From: Turbatrix aceti
Lineage: Eukaryota > Nematoda > Chromadorea > Rhabditida > Panagrolaimidae
Length of the DNA: 64,000 nucleotides
Assembly: GCA_963969345.1 (NCBI GenBank)
Contig: OZ017768.1
Location: 6,410,718-6,474,717, forward strand
Direction: 5' to 3'
A model generated the notes under the pieces. That model was given only the letters and a program-made list of their open reading frames with translations, searched no databases and was not told the DNA's origin. Position numbers and translations under genes: made by a program. Below are positions 48,218 to 60,897 of the stretch, piece by piece. Position 1 is the stretch's first letter; every line of letters starts with the position of its first letter.

Positions 48218-51135
48218 ACACGCAAGCGCCGGATAACCGACCACCAAGAAAACAAGAAAATTTTCTACGTTGCCAACATTCCTTGGTTTTTGTTGTTTGC
48301 GATGTTTTTCCGTTAAAATGTCTTTGATGTTATTCAATCGTATCAGAAATATTTTTTTGTTACTAATTATTTTTATAATTACAGCTTTTGTTTACTTTTT
48401 GCACGGAATTGTCTATTTTTTGAGTAGTTGACACCATTTTTGTCTAACTGATATGATTTGCATCACACAATTGGTTTGTTTGTATCGTAATATACTTGAA
48501 GGAAGAAAAATGTATTCGATGCAGGTGGCATTGGAGAATACGGTAGCCAGGTGACTGGATTCCGTTTTGAATATTTGGATGCACGGGTAGACGGGTTGGG
48601 GTTGATTTCTGATCTGGCTGAAGCCAGTCATCAGCGGATGGGGCCCTTTGTTCACTCACCCCCGTCACTCGGTTTTTTTTTCTTCCCATTTTGTCGTCCT
48701 CTGTTTGGTGTTCTTCGTCGCCGCGTTGCGGGCCGCGGGCCTTTTTCGGGCTGGCTTGCATGTGCGCTACCCGGGGCTAGCATGCTGGTGCGACGAGCTC
48801 ATTTGACCCTGAACCAGCCAACCAACCCCCTTCAGTCTCCAGCATGCACTTGCTCGCTGTTAGTTTTCCATTGTTTTTTTTTGTGTCTCGGGCAAAGATT
48901 ACTAAAACCATCTGGATGATGATTTCGGTTTTTGATACTGAAATGCATCTGATACGGTGCTGCAGAGGGTCTACTTAATTTTTTAACTGCCATTCTGATG
49001 TTTCATTTTATTTCGTTCATTTTGGCATTTTAACTCTCAAACAACCAAGTACGGAAGTTTTGAGTTGAGTCAACTTCCACCACGGGTCCCCTGGGATCGT
49101 ACTTTTGCTTGCTTTGTCTGTCGGCCTGGTCTGGCCTTCTGCCGGTGTTGCTCGGAGCGGGCGTTTCTAATTTCCTCTTTCTTTTTTTTCTCATCGCTGC
49201 GAGAGATACATATGCACTTTTGGAGCTTCACAGAGCAGGACGGAGGATTTGCGTTTGATCCTTGTCATTATCCCACGTCATCTACCAATGCCGCCTGTCG
49301 AGGGTGTATGCATTCATCCTGCCCTCCCTTTCTTTGCCTACGCTTTTGCTCCCGCTGCATCGTACCTCAAAAGCTGTTAGCTGTTTTTTTTGTCTCCATA
49401 AAGGCCCTCATTCCATTCATTACCTGTTGTTTTACGATGCAGCACTGTCGTCGTCGTTACACTTGCCATCAGGTTCCTTGTTGATATGATATATTTTTTT
49501 TATTCTGCGTTCGTTATGTTTTACGTTTTACGCATTTTGACAGCTCCGAGCGAGCATTCGTGGACGATGGACCCTATGCGTCGGGTTGGGTGCCTTTCTA
49601 CACGTGTTTTTCGCTTTCTCCACGGGACCGATGTTGTCCGTCAGGTGATGGCGGACACGGTGGCGGTAGTGTTCGTCGACCCCGCTACCCTACAGGTGAC
49701 TGTGGATTTACTCATGTTTTTTTTTCAGGAAGGTACGGCAGGTGGTACGTTCACTCGAAGAAGGTTGAATCCAGAAATTCAGCTTCTGATCATACATTCG
49801 AGATCTTCTTGACCGACTCTATTCCACGAGCGGTTCTGAGACGAGATTACTGCCTCCTACCGTAGACCACCTCACCCCAGAACAACCCAAGAAGTTGGTT
49901 GTGATTGACTGACTGTTCGTTCGGGTTGTTGTCGTCGCAAGTGCAGAACGAGGAAGAAGTCAGATCCCCTACCTCCCCTTCGCTTGTCCTCCTCGTCTCC
50001 CCGACTGGTTGGTTAGAAAGAGAGGAGAGAGAGAGACGGCGGTAGTGTGGATTATCGTCGTTTTGTGCTCTATTTAGCCGACCGACGTAGTCCGAGGATC
50101 AAAGATAGCGGTGTGTTGCCGACTGCGACGCATCCGACATCCCAGAACACAGGAACACGACTCCCGCACACGCGCACATCCACGCACGTAGCGCAGTGCG
50201 TGCGCCAGTTGTCTGTCTCCAATTTGCAAAAGTCCAGCCCTTCTTCGAGGGAGGCCTGGCGCTGTGGTCTGCGAACGCACGAAGCAGACAAGCTTCACCC
50301 AACGAGACGGAGTCCGTCTGTCCGTAGGGTGGTAGCGCGGAGAATTCGCATCCAAGCTTAAGAATAGGTACGTGTGTCGTCCTCCTTCTCGTCTGGCGGT
50401 GGTTGCTTGCTCCCCCCTGCCTGACTGACTGGGCTGTTGCCGTTCGTTCCCAGTCACAACGACGACACAGCTACCCGACGACCGCCCCAAGCACTACTCC
50501 CCTCTCCGAACCAGACGCGAGAGTGCTCACGAAGGAAAGAGAGAGAAGAGAAGAGACTGTGAGCTGCGTGTCGTGTCGTGCTGTGCTTTGCTGCTGCATA
50601 GAACACCACCACCACCACCATCGCCGCCACAGCCGCCGCCGTCACTACTACTACTACTACTACCAACAACGACGCCTCTACCACTACCATCAAACACGAA
50701 CAACACCACACGGGCGACGAAGCAGCACACCAACCAACCAAACCTTGCTTGCTTGCCATCGTTGTCTTCATCACTGTTCTTCTGTGGTCCCCAAACAAAC
50801 GAACAGGCTTCATCATCATCATCATCGTCGACTACGACAACGACGAAGACGAATAGAATCGACCCTCACTCTGCTGACCTCGCTCTGATTGGACACAGCA
50901 GTCAGTTTTGAGCCCCCCTTCACCCCTCACCCCCTCCGGACACTCTCAGCTTTTGTAATTTTTTTGCCGCACACCTACATCCACCAGGCATCAGAGCATT
51001 CTATGGATTTGTGGTGCGTCTAACGACAACGTTTGCGTGTGCGTGGAAGAATCGCATCCGACAAGTGTGTAAGTACTGGTTAACGCTACCTTCTTTCGTT
51101 AATAATTTCATCACTATCCTATAACACCGACGAAG
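48218..51135. other. Region between the SR gene and HIPK start
   Basis: About 2.9 kb without a recognisable coding exon. A good donor (AAGTGT-GTAAGTACT) at about 51069 suggests that part is untranslated leader of the HIPK gene. Frames at 49065-49812 and 50403-50911 are low-complexity and unsupported. Confidence 0.4.
50600..50670. repeat. Trinucleotide repeats (ACC)n and (TAC)n
   Basis: ACCACCACCACCACCATC at about 50607-50625 and ACTACTACTACTACTAC at about 50644-50663. They lie in the probable leader of the HIPK gene and explain the long histidine/tyrosine open frames there. Confidence 0.8.
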
Positions 51136-54100
51136 ATGGCATCGACCCTTTCATCGAGTCTAGCTCCAACCTATGAGCTCAGACTTCCTTGCTACTGCAA
51201 GGAAAATTGCTCGAGTTGTGGTATTCCGAGAGAAGGGGATCTGAAGGTGAGTTTTTGTGCCTGCATCGTGCAAAAATGCCTTCTGTCCAACCAACCAACC
51301 CAAACGACCCCTTAGCCCTTGGGATCACGAGTGGTAGGACATTAAGCGATTATTTCTTATTTTTATCACTAGATTTGCACCCGTGAATGTAACCGAGGGT
51401 CTTAGTCATCTGACGAGATGAAATAAGATGTCTGGCGTTTGGCGTTTGTTTAGGCGCGCTAGATTTGAAAATTTGTGCCTTGGAAGCATCTTTGAGAGCT
51501 TATTTGTTGTTTTTCTCTCTCCCCTCGTTTGTGTTTTTTTTCTCTTTTTTTTTCATTTTGCCCAGCACACCAGATCCTGGGTGTTGTTAACAACAGCAGA
51601 CGGACGTCATACCGTATTACAGTATTGCTCACAGAGAAAGGAAGTGGTCTTTTTGTACGCCATGAGATTACCTGCTTTTCCGTAAGGGGAGAAAAGCAGA
51701 CTGAGACTTTGCTACGCCGCTTTCGTAATGCATTTTGTTGCCATCGTGCATTTTGGCGGCGTTGTTTTTGGTTTCACCCCAAAAAAACAGCGGGGGGAGA
51801 GAGAGAGAAGGACCTAGATGGAGAAGAGTCGGGACGGGACAGGACGGATTGCTCGCTGTCTGGTTGGTCGCGTGCCTGTGCACACAACACTGCCAGGCGT
51901 TTTTTGTTTATTCGCTGGCTGCTATGTGCCGCATGTGTTGCCTTAGCTTTTTGTTAGTAAGAGAGAAATTTGAAGGAAGGTCGTCGTCAGCCTTGGTGGA
52001 TTTTTTTTATTTTATTTATTTGTGGTAATGGCACACGTAGTATTCATTTGATGGTTACTGTACTGTGCCTGCCCCGTCGTATCCGGACTCGTTCGACATG
52101 ACGTGGATAGACGCTTTACCTCGTTTGTAGCCACCCGGGAGATATGAAAAACAAGCGGTAATAGGGACTGTGAGAGCAGGAAGCGACCGTGGACGTTGAC
52201 GTGCTTAGGGCTAGGCGACGGGACAGGCAGGCGGGCGAGGATGCGGACGACAACGGGTCGGTTATCAGCGTGACGTTGGTGAAGCCCGACAGACCATAAT
52301 TCTTGCGTAGGGGTACTCTGAATGTTAATTGTATTTTTTTTCCATATTGAGACGGGAAACGACCGGGGCGATGGATGAATAGTTGGTTTGGCGACGGAGC
52401 AGTCAGTCTAGCCAGGTGCGCAGGCGAAAAAGGTGTGGAAGGGCGCGAACGCGGAAGGGACGCTGATTAGGCAAACGATGGATTGATTCATAGATCTTGC
52501 ACCTGCACCGGCTGTTGTCGTTTCTCTTGATGTTGTCGATAGAGTGTATCGTAAAATCCTGATTCTAAATGAATGAACGAGGCTTTGAGCCCCGTATCCT
52601 GTATTTTTTTGGCTTTATACAGGATATGGGAGTCACGAGGCCGGGGAGGAGGACTGATGTTTGTAGGGGTTTGGAGAGGCTTCGTTCGCTCAAAAGCTGC
52701 AGCAACCGGTTAGATGGTTACTGTTGCTTTGACCGGACCGACCTGACGACTGATTTGGAGTAAACACGGGCTAGGATAGTCTAGAAAAGAGCCGCGGTGT
52801 TGTTTTTTTCTCTCCCCCCCCCCCTGACTGGTTGTTTTGAAGCGAGCCCCGCGGTAGCCGGCCGGGATGACAGAAAATAGGCTCAAAGACCAGGAAGCAG
52901 GAGTAGGGCACCACCACGTGAAAAAAAGGCAGACAGACAAGGCAACGGAAACAGCTTTCGTCTGATGCGAGCGAGTCTTGTACACACCCGTAGGGCAGCT
53001 CTAGGCCTTTTTTTTGGTTGCACTTTTTGTGATTTCTTCGCTCCTTGGAAGTAGGAAATGCACGCTTACTTGAGACGAGACGAGACTCTCGTACTTAGCA
53101 CGGACGGAACAGGCGCGCCTTTTTTTCGCGCAAGCGACGACGAGGACGAGGGCGAGGGTCTGATGCCTCCGGGCACGTTAATAAGCATTTGAAAGCTGCG
53201 GGACACGGTAGACACGCGTCGGCTGTCGCTGGATGCACAAGATGACGAGCGTGCGAATCACGATAGTTTTTTGACGTCGTATTTATTTGGTAGGTGCCGT
53301 AATTGGGTGCCGAGACGAACCGAGACGGCTGCGATGACGCAAGTACCGTGGATTATAGACCGTAGTCGTGCCTGAAGCTCAGTCGTTTTTTGGTGTTTTT
53401 TTTGCGTCACCACGCATATGACTGCCATTGGTTTGGCTTTTTTGTAGTCGGTTTAATCATCGTGGGCAGGTAAAAAGCGAAAAAGAAGTAACGCAAGTAA
53501 AAAAACGAGAAAAAAAACTGCATTTGTCTAAATAAAAAAAATTGAAAAAAAAAACAACAAAACAAAAATTTGGTTGCAGATCCTACCCAACCACCACCTG
53601 CGTGTCAATGAAACGACAGACTACATCGTAACCCACTTCCTCGGCAGAGGCGTCTTCGGACAGGTAGTGCAGTCTATCAAGCTGCAAACCGGCAAGAACT
53701 ACGCCATCAAGGTGCTCAAAAACACGCCGAGCTACTATGAGCAGGGCAAGACGGAGCTGAACGTGCTGCTGCGTCTTCTGCAGAAGGGCGCTGAGCACCA
53801 GCCTGTCGCGCACCTCGTCGAGGCATTCGAGATGCAGGGCCATCTCTGTCTCGTCTTTGAGCTATACCGGGAGAATGTCTACGAGTTTCTGAAGAAAAAC
53901 CGCTTCACGCCTCTCTCCGTCGCCAATATTCGGTATATTGGCTTCCAGTTGCTCCAGGCTCTGGAATTTCTTCTGGCGTGCAAGGTCATCCATACCGATA
54001 TCAAGGTTTGTTGCTTGCTTGGGCATTTTTCTGGTTAAACGGTCAAATTTCAGCCGGAAAACGTAATGTTCGTGTCGAACAGCAAAAGGCCGTTTGAAAT

Positions 54101-56347
54101 CCGTCTCATCGATTTTGGCAGCGCCGTATTCTCGGACAAGCCTTCCCAGGAGTGCTGCTACCTGCAATCCAGGTACTACCGCTCACCGGAAGTACTCGTG
54201 AGGTCAGAGATCACAGCCGCATCCGACATGTTCTCGGTGGGCTGCGTGCTAGCCGAGCTCTACATCGGCTTCCCGCTCATGGCGGGCAACAACGAATACG
54301 AGCAGATCAAACTCATCATGGAAATGATCGGACCCCTCCCAAACAGCCTAATTGCGACCGGCAAGAGTGGCATGAGGTTTTTCAACTTTTACCTCTCGCA
54401 CGGTGATACCATCGTTGCGACGCTAAAATCCGAAGACCAGGTCGACAGACTATCCGTCTTCCGGGAGCGAAGAAAGCCGTGCCACAACATTCGGAGGCTA
54501 CAGGACCTGACGTTGGTGAGTTTTCCCCCTTCCGCCTGCACGGGCGTCGATGATTATTTCAACTCTTGTTCTTCTTCGTTGCAGTACAAAAGGCCGTCGC
54601 ACTACGAAGAAGGAACCCGGATGCTGTTGCCCCAGAACGTCGAGCGTGCCCATTTCACCGACCTACTCACAAAAATGCTTTGCACAAATCCCAAGGCTCG
54701 CATCCAACCACAGATGGCGAAATGCCATAACTTTTTCAAATTGTGAGTTGATTTTTATCAAATTACGGGGAGGGGATCAAAAAGGGAGGAAAGAAGCCTG
54801 TGTTGTGATAGGATTTATGTTAGACACCACGCAGGAGAGGATGTTTTCTATTATTTTTTTTGGAGTTGAGGGAATGGTGTTTTGGAGGGATACGGAAACA
54901 TCAACGTCGACGTGCGAGTTGTTTTCGATGTAGCCCGGGAAGAGAAGAGGATTGGCGGGTAGGGTAAGTTGTTTGTCGTACAACAGACCAAAAAAAAACC
55001 GGCAACTGGCGTTCGTGTGCGTGTGCGGTGTGCACGTACCATCGATGCACATGCTGCGTGTGCTGCTTACGTGAGTCCAATCGCTAAACCCCCCTCCCTC
55101 CTCGCCGGGCTGCTGCTGCCGAGGGAGAAGGCGAAAAAGCTGGTTCTTCTTTCGCCTACGTTCGCGTATACGCGTACACGTTCGGGGCAGGCTGACTGGC
55201 AGGCGACCCGACCAGCCATCTATCCTGTATGCTTGCTTGCTTGCCAGTGGCGCACGCTGCGAGACTGGTTGTTAGCGGTGTTGCCCGACGACACAGGCTG
55301 GATTTTCGCCGGTCGTGTCTGTCTTGCGGACAGACGTCATCACTGGCGTTGCAGCAGCAGCACGTCGTTTTTTGCTGTTTGGTACTTTTAACTCAAATTG
55401 GAGGGGTTTTGGAACGGCAGAGGGTGTAGGGGGCGGCTTTTCACCTGTCAACGGTCGGACTAAGACTAAAACGGTAAATCATAAAAAAAATGATGCAAAA
55501 GGAGAACGAAAATATTTGATGTCATAAAAATAATATATGACAGAAGATGACGACATATCTTTTATTTTTCAGCAGTTACGACGCTGTGAGCTTCGGTCTG
55601 ACGCCCCCGGCACAACCGATGCCGACTCCGACCCCAGCCGCCTCCGTGACCCCCTTCCTCCAGACGGTGCACCACCAACCCCCACTCCAGACGCTGCAAC
55701 AGCAACAACAACAGCACCAGCAGAACGTCATCAATCAGTACATCCCTGCTCTCACCACGATCTACCAGCAGCTATCCTACGCGCCGGCTGTCTACGTGCA
55801 AAACGTTCAGATACCCCAAAACATGGCTGCAGCCAACGCGGCTGCCGTCCAGTACGCGACCACTGTTGCTGCCCTCGCGCCCAACGGAGGACAGCAGGTC
55901 GTGGCACAGGCCCCATCCGTTGCGCCATCAGCCGTGGCAGCTGCTGCGGCGATCTACGGCAATCCGGCCTTCGGGCACGTCATCCAGCAACTCATCGCTC
56001 CCTCCGTAGCGCAGTACGCGGCTGCGGCGGCGTCCAACGCGCCACAGACGACGTTCCAGATCGTGCAGCCCCAGCCCATGCATAATGCAGCGGCCGCGGC
56101 GGCTGCTGCAGCGGCCTTCCAGCAACAACAGCAGCAGATGCACCAGCACGCTGTCCACATGCAGGCCATCAATGGGCTTATCTTTGCGAATTCCGCGGCA
56201 GCGGCTGCGAACGGGCAACACCACCCGCAGGCGGTGCACTCGGTGCCCGTCGATCCGCAGCAACAAATCTGCTACCAGCTCCAGGCAGCGGCGGTCGCGA
56301 ACGCGGCCCTCGGACGCCCCCCTTCGAGGAGTAGGTCGCCGTTGTGA
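51136..56347 (+). CDS. hpk-1: HIPK-family protein kinase
   Basis: Model join(51136..51246, 53580..54005, 54054..54515, 54585..54742, 55573..56347), 643 residues. Exon 1 gives 37 residues ending in phase 0; exon 2 continues ILPNHHLRVNET then the kinase start. The ATP loop is LGRGVFGQVVQ, the lysine is in YAIKVLKN, the catalytic loop is HTDIKPENVMF, and the metal motif is IDFG. YLQSRYYRSPEVL has the activation-loop tyrosine of the HIPK/DYRK group, and IKVLKNTPSYYEQGKTEL closely follows the HIPK signature. The last exon encodes an alanine- and glutamine-rich tail with Q and A runs, ending SRSRSPL. The N-terminus is shorter than in vertebrate HIPKs, so further upstream exons are possible. HIPKs are nuclear kinases acting on transcriptional regulators; HPK-1 of C. 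elegans supports stress responses and longevity. Intron 1 (51247-53579) is 2.3 kb without other genes. Confidence 0.88.
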
Positions 56348-58966
56348 GAAGCAAAGCGAGCAGACAGACAACACATGGGTTTAGCAGAACGCGCACCGTC
56401 TACAGGTAAACGTGGTCAAGATGTGATGGGCATGAATGGATGCAGTCAATCTCAGTCTGTTCGGCACCGTCTTGGACTGAAAAAAACTGAAATTTTGTAT
56501 GGGTAGCAGCTATTTCAAATCCAATCCTCTTCTCTTCTTCTTCTACCGTAAAACGTCGTACCAGCAACTCATGAGTTCTGGCTGAGTGGTGGTCTCGAAG
56601 CGAAACAAACCTCCGGCGGACAACACGCAGCGTGGTCCTACACGCAAGACGGCGTCTACTTCGCGCATTCTCGCGCGGCATGAATCAATTAAAGTTCCCT
56701 GCTCTCGGGCAGGCAGCGGAACACCCGGTGCCCCGAAAACAAGCTTGTTTTGGCTGTTTCAGCTTACTGTATTTCGCTGGCTAATATGATTGTTGTTACG
56801 GTTGTTTTTCGATGAGTGCAATCACTGGAAAGGTTGTCGTCTTCTTTTCCAACCCAACCCAACCCGGGCCGTCTTCCATGCTTCTTCGTCATCGCCGCCG
56901 TCGCTGTTTATTGTCTCTTTCTATCTCCCATGCAAAAGTCAATTGATTGCACATCCCACCGAAAAAGCGTCGCGCCATCCATCGATCCTGGCGCCGCCTG
57001 TGAACTTTGTACCCCCTTTCCCGTCAGACAGTTAATTAATTAATTAATTATTATCATCCCCCTTTCCTCTGGATACTCTCCTGTTTTAATACACGCGCAC
57101 TATGGTGGTTTTCGGTTTTGTTTCAATTCAACAATTGTACTTTTCTTTTTTTGAGTGTAACGAGATAATCTCCGCAGCGTCGGCGCGGCGATGATGATTT
57201 TGGTGTGACGATGAATGAAGAGAATTGTAATTCATTTTGATTTGGATGGGGTGGGATTTGGGACTGGGGTGACGGATTTTTTTGGGATTTGTCGGCATCG
57301 ATATTTTGGTGTTGATTTTTTTTCGAAAAAAGTCGATTCTAAAAAGTCGCGACTTCTTTGAAGGATGTGTTTTTTTGGGGGGAAAAATTCGCAATTTTTA
57401 TCAATTTGGAGTATTTCTTGTTCAAAATTCTTTTTTGTGCATCTTTTTATAATTTTTTTTTGAAATTTTGTCAGGGGACCCAATTTTGGACCAAATGTGT
57501 TCATTCTGTGTTCAAGAGTCGAGAATCGTAGTTGATTTTTCTCCAAGTTAAAACACAGTGCCGGGAGGAGCGTTCACAATTTTTTGGTCGTCATCCTTTA
57601 GTTAAATTATGCGCGGTCCGCTGACAGGACTGTAGCTTGTGTTCGTTCGTTAACCGAATTCCTTCATCGTCGGCCGGGGCGCTGTCGATATGAAGTGGCT
57701 GCTGTCCACCCCACCACCCACCACCACCACCGTTGCGACGACGATGGATGCAAGCAAGCCGGGCTTTTTGTTTGTCTTCAAGTGTCAGCCTGCTTTCGTC
57801 CTTACATTAGTCCTCAATAGGGCCTCCTCCGACGACGACGACTCGACTCGATTGGGCCGTCGGTCGACGGTCGTCGATTGGGGGCCAAGCATCTGCTCCT
57901 GAGCCTGAGCCAGACCCAGAGCCGTCTTGGACTACATACTACACTTTTTTCAGTCAACCAAAAAGCCAGCCAAAAAAACGAGCAGAAAAAAATTTCCCCG
58001 TTGATGCAAACCCCGTGAAATTGATACTCGCCTGCGAGCGAGCGAAAAAGGATCGCAGACAGACACGGGCCAAAAAAGACTCCGCGGAAGCCGACGCCGG
58101 CGTCTGTCTCACATCAGCGTCGCCGGCGTGGCAAGTCAAAGAGAAAGGGGATAATCAGGGGAACGCCTCAGGCCCGGTCCCGGTCTCGGCGACAGCGTGT
58201 AATTAGCGGCGTCCGAAAAAAAAGAAAAAAAAAGAGCACCGGAAGACGAGAGGCGGCCGCGTATCAACTCGTCAAAACGCATTTAGCCAGCTGAGTGAGT
58301 CACAAAGGCAAGGCACGGCACCCGAAGAGCAGGGGATCTCTTTCGCCAGGCCGCCGAGGATTCATTCGGATGACGACTTGAGACGAGACGGCTTTGTGGT
58401 GCCGTGGATGCTCGGGTGTTTCGAATTTTTTGTTTTTTTTCTGTTTTTCGTGGAGATCGTTGAATTTCTGATTTTTCGGTGATTTTTTGCCCCTAAAAGT
58501 CTCAAATGAGCCGCAGCGAGTTTCGAGAAGCGCTGTTATGTGCTGAAAAAGGTTCCGGGACTAATGAGTCCGGCAATTAGAATTTTTCATGTGTAACTCA
58601 TAGTTTATTCATTTTTGCACGGCTTCTGTTTACGAACAAAAAATTACTAAATTCGTCCCATAAATTTTATGTTGTTCAAAAAAATTTGGCTCGCTGGCGC
58701 CATTGACGACAGCTCCCGACACGGTTGTCTGCCAATTTCGCAGTCACCTCATTAACGATAAGGGCGTGCTTTGGGCTGAATTAAAATCAAAAAACACTCG
58801 TTCCGTCTTGCAGGAAAAAAAATTCATTGTTTACCCACTTGGCCGAATTCATCGTTTCAGTGGTTGGTCGGCGGAACGACGCATTAAAATGCCTGCTGCC
58901 ACCAGCGACATCGACATCGACGTGCTTCGGAAGGCAGTGTGCAGTCGTTCTTCGGCTCGACCGTAG
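56348..58966. other. Intergenic region between HIPK and the K2P channel
   Basis: About 2.6 kb. It should contain the HIPK 3' UTR and the channel promoter. A (TTAA)n run lies at 57030-57048. Short open frames such as minus 56400-56681 have no domain. No gene was supported. Confidence 0.45.
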
Positions 58967-60672
58967 ATGGTTGGATTCTCGTCCGCGACACCGGCGAGGC
59001 CGGCCCACCTCCCGGGCGCCAGGCTCTCCGCGTGCCTGACAACGACACCGGCACCGCTGAGGGCCACCTGGCAGAAGGCGTCTCGCAGGTGGCGGCTCCA
59101 GCCCAAGACAGCGAGGGCCGTGAGGCTCCTCTTCACGACCATCGCGTATTTGATCTTTGGCGCGATGGTCTTCAGCGCCCTCGAACTGGAGACCGATGAG
59201 CTGGAACGCGTTCGAATTGCCGACGCGCTCGAGGAGATGCAGGCAAAGTACAACTTCACTCAAGTGTTTGTTACTTTTGGCATTTTTTTTATAATTTGTG
59301 TTCGTTCAAAGTTCTAAAAACACTTCGAATGGGTTTGTTTGAGCAATAACAATTTTTTAGGCTACTTATTTTTGATCTTTGCTTAAGTCTGGCTGATAAG
59401 AGTGCCGTCCTAAATGGCATTAGCTGGAGGCAAACAAAAAAATTAGACACCGAAGTCCACGAAAAAGCATACGAGGACGAAAATCGGCCAAACTTTCGGC
59501 CCAATAACCGGCCAGAATTTTGAGCTTGGGCTCAAAAAATTTTTTAAACGTCAAAAAATGTTTTTTTTTATTTTTTTTTGTCATGAAACAACTTTTTTAG
59601 TATTTTGGACCAATTTTTTACAAACGAGTTTTTTAGAGACTTCGCGGACCTAGAGCAGGTGGCGATCACGTCGATCCCCTTCGCCGCAGGCTTTCAATGG
59701 CAGTTCGCGGGCGCCTTCTATTTTGCGACCGTAGTCATCACGACCATCGGCTACGGACACGCGACCCCCCAGACTCTCGGCGGAAAGCTGTTCTGCATGG
59801 TTTTCGCGCTGGGAGGCATCCCGCTCTCCTTCATCATGTTCCAGTCAGTCGGCGAACGGGTGAACACTTTTATCAACGCGCAGCTCGTTCACCTGCAGGC
59901 GGCGATCAACGTCAAGATGTTCGACGAGGTCACGTCCAAGCACCTCATCTTCGTCTCCCTCACCATCGGTAGCATCACGATTGTCCTCGGGGTGTTTGTC
60001 TTTCACCGATGCGAGGGGTGGTCTCTGTTCAACTCGCTATATTATATCGTTATCACGCTATCGACTATTGGATTTGGCGATTTTGTACCCCTCCAGACGC
60101 AGGGCCGACTGCAGAACGACGTTGGGTACGTCATCTTCACGCTCGCCTTCATCCAGTGCGGGCTCGCGGTCTTTTCCGCTTGCATTAACCTACTCATCCT
60201 CGAATTCATGGCTCATAACGCAGACATTGTCACGGCGCGGTCGAGGATAAGGCGACTTTTCTCGCTGAGAGGCAACGGCTCCATTCGGGCGACAATGCGT
60301 CGTCGCCGGGCAGGACAGACGGCTGCCGCGCCGCAGCTCATAACCGGCAATACCCGGTATGCGACGAGGCTTTCCCGGCACAACCGGCTCTCTCGGCACT
60401 CCGACTTTCTCCTGGAGCCCCTCCAACCCCTGCCTGCGACCAGAATCATCCACCCACGTGCCAGGAGGAAATCATCACATTCCCCGGCCGCTAAAAATAG
60501 CACGGCCCGGCCCCAGCCCTTTCCGATTACCCGGGACAAGTCTTTCTTCGCAAAGGCGTACCGCCACTATTTTCAAATACGCAAAAATGACTTTACTGAC
60601 AGATTCACTGTTCGGCGCCATCCGACACCCTACATCGAGCATCTCGTTGACTGTAACGATACTTACTTATGA
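58967..60672 (+). CDS. TASK-type two-pore-domain potassium channel
   Basis: Model join(58967..59265, 59637..60672), 444 residues. After a basic head, RLLFTTIAYLIFGAMVFSAL is the first membrane helix, followed by the extracellular cap helix ending KYNFTQ. Both pore loops are intact: TTIGYGH and STIGFGD, the second followed by VPLQ. GKLFCMVFALGGIPLSFIMF and VFSACINLLILEF are the flanking helices. Similarity is highest to TASK channels (K2P3/K2P9 have ITTIGYGHAAP and TTIGFGDYVALQ). The C-terminus is long, basic and serine-rich. The first junction is uncertain by a few bases; the best in-phase choice uses AAGT-GTTTGT and TTTTTTAG-A. The channel should set resting potential as a leak conductance. 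Confidence 0.88.
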
Positions 60673-60897
60673 CCGGTATACGAAGCAATAAATAGGAAAT
60701 TGTGCATAAACATGTTTTTCAAAAACAAGCAAATTCAATTCAGAACAAAAATTTGAAAAACAAACACGAAACAATCGTGCCGAGAGTGCCCGGGTGGCGT
60801 CCACGAGCGCACTTGCGAGAGAGAAAGCGTCGTATTCGTCTTTGTCATCGCTCATCTTCGTAGACGTTTCTGTTTTAGCTGTTGTTTTGCTATCAAG

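Noticed and set aside
50403..50911. Histidine- and proline/threonine-rich frames upstream of HIPK
   Set aside because: Produced by trinucleotide repeats in a likely untranslated leader.
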